64,000 bases of DNA. It comes from Rutpela maculata. Taxonomy: Eukaryota > Arthropoda > Insecta > Coleoptera > Cerambycidae. Position 1 is the first letter of the stretch. The number at the start of each line of letters is the position of its first letter. Positions 55,652 to 64,000 of this stretch are shown here, in pieces. Position numbers and translations under genes: made by a program. The stretch lies in the NCBI GenBank assembly GCA_936432065.2, contig OW386285.2, forward strand, positions 369,521,249 through 369,585,248, read 5' to 3'. The notes beneath the pieces were generated by a model. It did no database searches and was not told the DNA's origin. It saw nothing but the letters and a program-made list of their open reading frames with translations.

Positions 55652-56667
55652 CAGCGGTTTTCAACCTGTGGGTCGCGACCCCCTGGGAGGTCGCGAAGCA
55701 ATTCCAAAGGGGTCCCGAGCTATTGAGAAAAGAACCAATAAAGTTAAGTCATTTATTCTAAAATCTAAAAATCTAAATATTTCACACATACAATTTTAAT
55801 GAAACCAATTTTTACTTCCACATCCAGTGGAAGTATAGTAACGACAAAAAAATTTTAAAATTTTTTTTTGTTCAAATAGGCTTAGAATGTCATGAAACGT
55901 CGAGATTTCAAGTTTGAGCGAAAAAAAAAATTTCTGTCTGTCGGTCTGTCTGTCGGTCTGTAACTTTTTTTGTGCGCACGTTTACTCTGGAACCGTTTGA
56001 GATATTGACTTGAAATTTGGTACACGTATGTACTTTAACGAGATCTAGAACTAGATTATATTTTCATCTTGTTCCGTCGAAGGGTTGGGGGGTAAATTGG
56101 GGTAAATTTGGAGTAAATAGGTAAATCAAGCAGGTAAGAGTTCATAAAATTGATATTTAGTATAGACAAGAGAAGCTAAGGTCTCAAAAAAAAATTTGTC
56201 ATTAGCCACCCCCATTGCCACCCCCACCCCATGATTAAAGGGGATGAAAAAAAAAATGTGATTTAGTGTGTGTACAAGAACCAGAAACCTCAAAATATTT
56301 TTTTACTTTATCCACCCACCCCACTCCCACCCCCTGTCACCACCCCCACCACACTACCGATGTGGGGTATCGTTTTATGGGTTTTTAGGGTAGAGGATTT
56401 CAAATATTATATTATTAAAGTTCCATAAACAATTATTTCCAGATACAAAATTTTTTCGTTGTGTGACTTGGATAGAAAATCCGGATGTGGAAGTAGTGAT
56501 TCCTTGGGCAGCGGTTTTTAATGAGAAATCATACAAAAAACTATAACAAGAAATTTTAAAATTTGATTGATTTTAGATTTTATTTAGAGAGCTTGGGGGT
56601 CGCGAGAGGGTAAACTTGTTTTTTTTTTGTAAGGGGGTCGTGGTTCGAAAAAGGTTGAAAACCGCTG
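55652..56667. mobile_element. hAT element (CAGCGGTTTTCAACC ends) with 8-bp target duplication
   Basis: The ends are CAGCGGTTTTCAACC and its exact inverse, with further similarity in GGGTCGCGA blocks. CGTTAGAT flanks both sides (55644-55651 and 56668-56675). The interior is mostly filled by another repeat (55815-56492). No transposase is present. Confidence 0.93.
55815..56492 (+). repeat. Dispersed repeat with ACTTCCACATCC ends, copy 1
   Basis: It begins ACTTCCACATCC and ends GGATGTGGAAGT. Internal marks are CTGTCTGTCGGTCTGTCTGT, TACTCTGGAACCGTTTGAGA, a C-rich stretch (CCACCCCCATTGCCACCCCC) and CCGATGTGGGGTATCGTTTT. It sits inside the hAT. An inverted copy lies at 60225-60800. Confidence 0.78.
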
Positions 56668-57044
56668 CGTTAGATCAATAGCAAGTATCTAAAACAGTTT
56701 TAAAGATTATAGCATATTTGATTTTTTAAATATTTATCATAGTAGGGCAATGAAAAGTACTTACAGAAACAAAAAAAGAAAAAGTTGTTTCACCTAAGCT
56801 GGTATTATATTGCGGTCTATAAAGAGTGACTCGGAGTTGAAGGGATTAAGGGTAAAAAAGTAGTTGTTTGTACAAATCTCGCACGCTGTGACATGGCGTG
56901 GGTATGCCTTTTATGTTTTTTTACAAATTCAGAAAAATCAGCTACTTGATCTCTAGACACACTTGAAAACAATAAATTTTTTAGGCATCCGGAAATGATA
57001 AAAAAAATATTTTAATGAAGTATTAGAGCCGTTCTGGAACCAAT

Positions 57045-58607
57045 TCAATTCAATTAAAAAGATTTTATTCAACATTTTGGAACATGAAATGTGCCTAGTC
57101 GGAACCCGCCCCGGGGCCAGCCAGGCAGCCACGACGTGTAGCGTCGTGGTGGACGTGTGGATGGGTGGGGTGGGTCCAGTTTGGCTTAGAGGCAGTGGTT
57201 TGTTGACCAGAGCTCCTATCCACCGCAGGTGGATTTAAAAACTGGACTAAGATTAAGGAAATGTGCTCACATGAGCCTAAAACTAATGGATGTAGCACAA
57301 TAAAAGCTAAAACTCGTTGGCAAGCGCACTGTGAAAAATTTTTGTTGCTGATACGGGAAAACAGAACTGAACGAAAAAACCCGTTCGAGCAGATGACGAC
57401 CTCGTGGTCTGACCGCCGTCGAGGAAGACAGGGTATTAAAACGATGTGGTCTAAAAAGGTTGGGATTTATGAGATGTTATTGGTCTAAAGGGAATTTGGA
57501 TGGACAAAAAGGGACAAAAGAACAAAAAGGATATGAAACAAAAGATGCGTAAAAATAGAAAAAAAAGGAGGAGAAAGGTTGAAAATGCAAAGTTGGCGAA
57601 AGGTAAAGAGTAGGGGTAGATATAGGTTATCGTAGAGGGGAGTGTGGCTAGGGTAGTTGACGGAAAATAGGCAACGACTGGTATGGTAAGGGGTGTTTTG
57701 GATTGAAAATTATGGCATTATGCTGTCTGATTCGAGTAATGTTGCGGGTTAGTGGACTACCGTCCAGTTTGAATTAATAGAACCTTTGTGAAATTTCTTG
57801 GACGTAGTCCGCTGGTGGGGTTATGTCGTGGCAACGTGCATAGAGATCTCTGAGGGAGGTGTACCTACCAGAGTCTGAAATGAGGCGCATAAATTTATGT
57901 TCTAAAACTTTTAATTTCCGCATTGTCGTGGCCGGGATGCTGCACCACACCGGCGCTGCGTATGTCATGGCCGGCCTGATCACCATTTTGTACAATAATT
58001 TTTTATTTGTCCTGTTTAGTCCGCTACCCCGCGCCAGGAGCAGATACAGACTCCTGGACATGGAGTAGACCTTACGTATCGTCTCGTTCACGTGGATGTT
58101 AAACGTCACTCTTTTGTCCAAGTTTACCCCTAGATACTTCACGCACCGTTTAATTGGAATTTGGCGACCCCCGATCGAAAGTGGTGTTAGAATTCGATTT
58201 TCGGTGAAACGGTGCGTGAATAGAATTGATTCCGACTTCTCGGCGTTGATCCGAATTTTCCACCTGTCGTAATACGCCGTAGCACGGGCCATGTGTGCCT
58301 TCAGCAGCATGTTAGCCGCTTGTGCATTATGGGAGTGCACGTACATGGCCGTCTCGTCGGCGTACTTGGCAAGATTTGAATTCGGGAACTCCGGGAAGTC
58401 AGAGACGTAGAGGTTGTACAATTTAGGTGACAGGCACGACCCCTGGGGGACGCCCCCGCGAATGTCCCGCTGAGTTGATAGTTTGTTATTCACTCTAACC
58501 CTCAGCGATCTGTCTGACAGGAAGGAGTGAATAAGTTTGGTTATGTGAGCAGAAAGTTCAGCGAATTTAGTTTGTAGAGTAAGCCCGGGATCCACACGGT
58601 GTCGAAG
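57045..58607 (-). mobile_element. Jockey-clade LINE, 5'-truncated
   Basis: On the minus strand the reverse-transcriptase half is followed by a 3' UTR of about 700 bp ending with AATAAAATCTTTTTAATTG and a short AATTG-repeat tail near 57045-57065. The 5' end is cut near 58607 at AFDTVW. The next element (58621-59210) begins right after. Confidence 0.72.
57774..58607 (-). pseudogene. Jockey-type reverse transcriptase, C-terminal half, YADE variant
   Basis: The frame begins with FDTVWIPGLLYKL (motif A) and shifts near 58560 into a 273-codon open stretch. Order: FAELSAHITKLIHSFLSDRS, GGVPQGSCLSPKLYNLYVSD (motif B), KYADETAMYVHS (motif C), WKIRINAEKSESILFT, VKYLGVNLDKRVTFNIH, YKMVIRPAMTYAAPVWCSI and the C-terminal SLRDLYARC. 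Motif C should read YADD; the second Asp is Glu, which should weaken or abolish polymerase activity. The start shown by a frame search would be GTG, an artefact of the 5' truncation. Confidence 0.85.
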
Positions 58608-58620
58608 GCGGGAGGGGAGG

Positions 58621-59210
58621 AAGGGGGAGTACTATCCAAAAAATTTTATATAGGTATTCCGATTTTTTTTATCAGGTACCAGGTACCAATTATTTTTGGA
58701 AACTTACGAACCAGATGTTAATAATGCTCGTCATAGAGAACTCATAAGAAATAATCTATTATGTTTCTAGGTCAAAAAATATATTCTCTAAACAATGTAT
58801 CAAAATTAATCCTTTGTTGTAATTACCCATGATAATAATATTCACATTTTATTAATTTTACCTATTTTCCGGGGAAACCGAATGAAAATAATAATTTTCA
58901 AACTTCGTATACATAAGAAAACCGACTTCGACTACCTAAGAAAACTGGTAGTTCGAATATTTAGATACAAACCGTGTCATTACAATTTTCTAACATAAAT
59001 TCTTATACGTGGAAAAATGGGTTAATATGTTTTCCTGAGCGTACCGTTGCAAAATATGAGTATAGGACTAGAAAATTTCAATAGGAATTTTCTCGATTTT
59101 TTTTTACCTATTTGATGTTTTACTTCAAAACGCATATTTTATGAGATATTGGCGATTTTATGAAAAAGGAAATCGGAATATATAAAATTTTTTAGATAGT
59201 ACTCCCCCTT
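58621..59210. mobile_element. MITE with AAGGGGGAGTACTATC ends, about 590 bp
   Basis: AAGGGGGAGTACTATCCAAA at the left is inverted at 59170-59210 with one change and continues through AAATTTTATATA and ATTCCGATT. The interior is AT-rich and non-coding. Its left end abuts the truncated end of the Jockey LINE. Confidence 0.8.
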
Positions 59211-60224
59211 CCCCCCCCACCCAATAAAATGGGGATGAAAAGAGTAGTTTCGAGGGAGTCAAAATCCTTCTTTGTACATATTCGTTCCCATCGCTGCAGA
59301 AAACATTTTTCGGTTTTATCCGAATTTAACTTTTATTAAAAAAGGAGTGAATTTACCTCTCACCTCCACCCCCTGTGTAGAAGAAAGGGATAAATAACCG
59401 TTGCATCATCATGTCTTCAAAAACATGTAATCATAAACTAATCTACAGGACGAATGTGAAGATTCTCGTTTTCACCCCAGCGTTTTTTGAGGGTAAGTAC
59501 CATTGAATAATCAAGAATAAAATGACACCAGAGATTTCTGCTCACAAAATGCTCGAAATTGCAATAGACGATAATATAGTTAACGTTACTGCGATTCACC
59601 CCCAATGAGGTAGTTTTGGGGGGTTGATTTTAATAAAAATTCTCGCCGATGATAATATAAAGTTTTATAGGATGTTTGGAGTATGTAAAAATTTAGGCGA
59701 TAGTTTTTAGCTTGAATTCCTTGTTTGACGACATTTGCAGTGTAAACCTGGATTTTATGCTCATAATTGCCCCAATAACTCTTCCTCCCCTCTTTCAAAA
59801 TTCCCGCCAATTGTATTTCTTTCATTTTTTGGACAATTGTAAACATTTTCCACAAACTTTGGCGCACCGCAACGCTCAATGAAAAAGCTCTCGCCGACTG
59901 TATCAATTCAACCCTTTCACCTACAACTACAGTCAAACCGAAGAACCTAGTGGTTTGATTACGATGAAATACGTTCAATTTTTCACAGGTCCGCAATATA
60001 AATTGCCGGCCCTTAAGGCCCATATTCACAAGTTTGCTTGTTTGGACGAATACTGTCATCAAACCACTTCGGTTAGTGGTTTGACAAATTTTTCACGTTT
60101 CAACACCTCATCCTAGAATATAAGGTGTAGAGAATTTAGTGCTCTAAATGATTGCTATTTGATATTTTAATGTACGATCAATACTTTACGAAATATTCCG
60201 CATAAACAACTTTTCTAAAAATTT
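59211..60224. other. Dispersed-repeat DNA; one long frame judged non-coding
   Basis: A 158-codon minus-strand frame lies at 59586-60062. It has no recognised domain and the region reads like non-coding repeat (AACCACTAGGTTCTTCGG-type blocks, inverted near 60065). I treat it as chance. Confidence 0.4.
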
Positions 60225-60800
60225 TGACTTTAATAATATAATATTTTTGAAATCCTCTACCCCAAAAACCTATAAAACGATACCCCACATCGGTAGTGGG
60301 GTGGGGGTGGATGAAGTAAAAAAATATTTTGAGGTTTCTGGTTCTTGTACACACACTAAATCACTTTTTTTTTCATCCTCTTTAATAATGGGATGGGGGT
60401 GGTAATGGGGGTGGCCAAGGCCAAAAATTTTTTTGAGGCCTTAGCTTCTCTCGCATATACTAAATACCAATTTTCTGGACTCTTACCCGCTTGATTTACC
60501 TATTTACCCCAAATTTACCTGAATTTACCCCCAACCCTTCGATGGACAAGATGAAAATATAATTCCAGATCACGTTAAAATACATACACACGTGTACCAA
60601 ATTTCAAGTCAATATCTTAAACGGTTCCAGAGTAAACGTGCGCACAAAAAGTTACAGACCGACCGACAGACGGCAGAAATTTTTTTTCTCTCAAACTTAA
60701 AATCTCGACGTTTCATGACATTCCAAGTCTATTTGAACAATAAAAAGTTTTTAAAATTTTTTTGCCGTTACTATACTTCGACTGGATGTGGAAGTAAAAC
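60225..60800 (-). repeat. Dispersed repeat with ACTTCCACATCC end, copy 2 (inverted)
   Basis: Read on the minus strand it follows copy 1 (55815-56440) block by block: CCACATCCAGT, GTCATGAAACGTCGAGATTT, ACTCTGGAACCGTTTAAGAT, GGTAAATAGGTAAATC and GGTATCGTTTTATAGG. It lacks the second terminus, so it is truncated or part of a longer element. Confidence 0.75.
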
Positions 60801-61333
60801 TGATTTACCGTTTTTGCAAGAAAAAAGTACCTATTGATTGGACTGTGGATAAAATAAAGTTAAATATGTAATTCTATTCCACTTAAAATGCATTTTTAAA
60901 TATATTATACATATATATATTATTATCAGATTATATTATATTTTTAACATGTCAAAATTGAAGATGGATAGTTAAATAGGACACTGGCACTGGCGATCTG
61001 ACCTCTGTAATCGTGTTGACAAACTTCTACTGGAATGGACAATATGTGTACTTACGTGTAATTTAGAAGTTACTGTTTCGGAGATAAACCCAGTTTACAT
61101 ATACAACACACACAAACACACACACACCGCATTGTTTATGTTCAAAAGGGATGGTCTCGCATATTGGGGCGAATAATGAATTGTTGTGGACAGCAAATAG
61201 AAACTCTAATGTGAATTTCTATAGTATTTGCGGGCAGTCAGAAAAAACCTGTAGTCAAATTTGTATTTGCATTATCCTATATAAACCGAAATTGAATGGC
61301 AACCAAAAAATATAAGCAGCTTTTACCTGACTG

Positions 61334-61660
61334 AGAGGGTAGTAAGGGATGGTAGGGGTTGAATGATTCAACCTTCCGTAATTTCGACGTCATATACTCA
61401 TAAATTTACAATGTAAATTAAATATTGTTGGCTATTAAATGTCGATTGATATAGGAAAATGCGGTTTTTACTTCCCTAAGGAGGTAGTGAGAGGTGGTAG
61501 TGGGTGGAAGATTCAAACGTTGGTAACGTCGACATCATATTGTACTCATATAACTTTACAGAAAAAAAAATGGTATTATTATTAACTGTCGATATACGAA
61601 GGAAAGTCTCATTTTTTCCCTTTTCAGGTGGTAAGAGGGGATGGTAGAGGGAAACTGACA
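61334..61660. repeat. 147-bp tandem repeat, about 2.2 copies
   Basis: Units start at about 61334, 61481 and 61627 with GAGGGTAGTAAGGGATGGTA-like sequence, followed by CGTCATAT/CTCATA blocks and TGTCGAT. Copies are diverged by substitutions and small indels. Confidence 0.75.
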
Positions 61661-62584
61661 CGATTTTCTTGTGTACGAAGTTAGCTTTAGCGCGTCAAAA
61701 TACTTCAGAAAAGTTAGATCAGAATAAATAAGGCAATAGTACAGATGGATTGATTATTTTCGGCAACAATATTCCACTAGAAATTTTATTGTTGAATCTT
61801 GTTTATTATGACTTACTGATTACGAAAAAAATATTTGCACACAAAAATTCCTGGTGCACTTTTTGACGCGCTTTCACGGATTTTCTCTTTATGTGCTTAA
61901 TATATCTTGTACTAGTAATTGAATGAGAATTTAAAAAATGCTGGCTTATTTGAAATAAAATTGTTAAAAAATATAGACCTGTTCGATATATATAGGTTAA
62001 TGCGTCTTGGAAAAAATAGAATATATCAAAAATGGCTGAAAAAATCGAAATTGAATATCTTTTCGATAAGAAGAAGTAATTTCACCAAAGTTGGCAAAAA
62101 TAAAACTGATCTATGGTAAAATATAATACCCCTACTCGGACGCTGTTATAGATGACGGACGAAATAAAAATTTTTAACTCTTCACCAAGTATCAAGGAGG
62201 CAATGTGTGTCAAAAAAATTAATTAAAACGCTATGGAGGAAAATGACACAAGTGTTACGAAAAGAACCTTAGTATTTAGTTAAAAATCATATACAGAGTC
62301 ATCATCTAACATCTAAATAATTAATGACTAAAGGATGCAAACTGTGCATTTTTAATGAGGCTGTGCGCCAAAAAGGGAAGTCCAGTGTAAATACCTTTAC
62401 CGATTTTTTTCGTAGACTTGTGTAATACGATCTATAAACTCAGATCTAATAATATAATGATGTTTTGAGTAAGAAAATAATTTGAAAATGAGATAAGAAA
62501 AATTGTCCCGACTCGGTTGCACTTCCTACCTTTATTGTCTGGATGTTAGGAGCCTGGTTGTCGCCTATCGGACAGGATTCGGTA
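61661..62584. other. Stretch without recognised feature
   Basis: A plus-strand frame at 61919-62119 (66 codons) has no known motif. The rest is AT-rich. Confidence 0.35.
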
Positions 62585-63742
62585 GCGCAGCCGACTTTAA
62601 GCAGTCCTTTCTTGACCAAATAAATATTTTGGAAAAAATGCTGAATTTCTTGGTGCATAGTTCTCTATTTTTCTGTTAACTTTTTCTGAATTTGTTAATG
62701 AAAATTGCTAAATAAAACTGTTTTTTAAGCGATTGAGAAAATTTGAATAAATTAACAGTGAAAAAAAGAAAACTATGGACCAAGAAATTCAGCATTCTTT
62801 CCCAAAATATACATATATTTGGTCAAAAATGTACTGCTAAAAGTTCTTCAAGGTTGATTTTAATTCATTACTTAAGATGAAAGTATTAACTAGATACAAT
62901 TACTAATAACAGAAAAATATTCAAAAATATAGTTCAGGAATTATGCTTAAAAAAGTGAAAAATTTTTATTTTATAAATAGAACAACCAAATTTGATGTCT
63001 GGATTATGATGTTTCATTACATAAGTCGAACAGTTGTCTAACGTTTTGTCTAAAGTCACACCCCATAGCGCGATGAGCACAATTATACAGTGTTCGTCAA
63101 AAAATCTGCACCCTATGGGAAACTCTGTTGTTATTGACTTGACTGAAAAATTTTATTTTTGGTAAAAGTTAGTGCATGTTCTCAAACGAAAAAGGGGCTG
63201 CACAAATGTGTATTAGTCCTGGCGTTTAGGTGGAAAAATTAGTTTTTTTGAAATGTTTTCAAGAGTAAACTACCTTTACTTTTGAAGGTATAGAAAAATG
63301 TTATTTAAAGAAGTTGCTTATAATGCGAAGTTATAATCCAGATATCAAATTTGGTTGTTCCATTTATAAAATAAAAATTTTTCTCTTTTTTAAGCATAAT
63401 TCCTGAACTATATTTTTGAATATTTTTCTGTTATTAGTAATTGTATCTAGTTAATACTTTCATCTTAAGTAATGGATTAAAATCAACCTTGAAGAACTTT
63501 TAGCAGTACATTTTTGACCAAATATATGTATATTTTGGGAAAGAATGCTGAATTTCTTGGTCCATAGTTTTCTTTTTTTCACTGTTAATTTATTCGAATT
63601 TTCTGAATCGCTTAAAAAACAGTTTTATTTAACGATTTTCATTAACAAATTCAGAAAAAGTTAACAGAAAAAAAGATAACTATGCACCAAGAAATTCAGC
63701 AGTTTTCCCAAAATATTTATTTGGTCAAGAAAGGACTGCTTA
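62585..63742. repeat. Large inverted repeat, arms of about 420 bp
   Basis: 62590-63005 and 63325-63742 are reverse complements throughout (ACTTTAAGCAGTCCTTTCTT, ATGCTGAATTTCTTGG, TTCTTCAAGGTTGATTTTAA, ATTCCTGAACTATATTTTTG). Each arm itself contains a shorter palindrome around GAAATTCAGCATT and its inverse. The centre (63006-63324) includes GTCAAAAAATCTGCACCCTA. Confidence 0.82.
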
Positions 63743-64000
63743 AAGTTCTTCAAAGTGGATTTTAATCCATTATTTTTATTATTATTAAATAGAGAGAATT
63801 ATTAATAACAGAAATATGTTTAAAAATATGGTTCAGGAATTATGCGTAAAAAAGTGGAACATTTTTATTTTTAAAATAGAACAACCAAATTTGATTTCTG
63901 GATATAACTTCGCATTATAAGCAAATTCTTGAAGTATGATTTTTCAAAATCTTTAAAAATAAAGGTAGTTTACTCTTGAGACAATCTCACAAAATCAATT
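63743..64000. repeat. Third copy of the same repeat, running off the window
   Basis: AAAATATGGTTCAGGAATTATGC and ACAACCAAATTTGAT at 63825-63900 repeat 62925-63000 in direct orientation, and AAAGGTAGTTTACTCTTGAG at 63962 inverts 63265-63285. The array continues past the end. Confidence 0.75.

Noticed and set aside
57261..57488. 75-codon plus-strand frame
   Set aside because: It lies antisense to the 3' UTR of the Jockey LINE and has no known motif.
59586..60062. 158-codon open frame on the minus strand
   Set aside because: No recognisable domain, no splice or start context, and the region reads like non-coding dispersed repeat; open by chance.
61080..61130. CA-rich microsatellite
   Set aside because: Short and interrupted; ordinary low-complexity DNA.

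Overview
The window is a stretch of AT-rich insect nuclear DNA made almost entirely of nested transposable elements. The insect call rests on the gypsy/errantivirus-type LTR element with a baculovirus-F-like envelope gene, R1-, Jockey-, CR1- and I-type LINEs, mariner (DD41D), hAT and THAP transposon remnants, a tRNA-derived SINE and a 28S rDNA fragment. I cannot name the species; a large, repeat-rich genome such as that of a beetle or bug is an inference. I find no complete host gene. The only candidate host sequence is a 58-nt exon at 16759-16816 that looks like part of a Ly6/uPAR domain.

Layout. 1-11.9 kb: an element with 52-bp perfect inverted ends (1198-1748), two looser inverted-repeat elements, a decayed mariner transposase, and a 5'-truncated R1-like LINE bounded by a 14-bp target duplication (5134-6099). 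11.96-15.83 kb: a DD41D mariner with inverted ends of about 490 bp, interrupted by a dimeric-tRNA SINE and by a THAP-transposase element. 16-23 kb: small MITEs and foldbacks. 23.4-25.1 kb: a second DD41D mariner with inverted ends of about 200 bp. 25.4-26.6 kb: an element encoding a CXC cysteine-rich domain. 28.0-28.5 kb: a tandem repeat running into a near-perfect 120-bp hairpin. 29.29-32.49 kb: a hAT with an 8-bp target duplication that contains a second hAT-like element with its own 8-bp duplication, which contains a gypsy gag remnant and a 28S rRNA fragment.

33.1-36.1 kb: an LTR element holding only a long intact env frame between two 362-bp LTRs that differ at about nine positions. 36.1-40.3 kb: a large foldback whose left arm is broken by two other transposons, one exactly 1200 bp long with repeated GATAAAGGTG motifs. 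43-44.3 kb: an inverted repeat and a 133-bp tandem duplication. 45.6-50.3 kb: an I-type LINE (RNase H plus cysteine knuckle) split by a CR1/Jockey-superfamily LINE, itself split by small repeats. 50.5-52.6 kb: LINE-like repeats and a second SINE copy. 52.9-55.0 kb: a transposon built of about 13 repeated subunits in two opposing arrays, split by a hAT MITE with an 8-bp duplication. 55.6-60.8 kb: a hAT, two inverted copies of another family, and a Jockey LINE. 61.3-64 kb: a 147-bp tandem repeat and alternating palindromic repeats.

The clear target-site duplications and interrupted copies give a relative order of insertions. The only protein-coding frame over 300 codons without a break is the errantivirus env. 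All motif calls were made by eye, without database searches.
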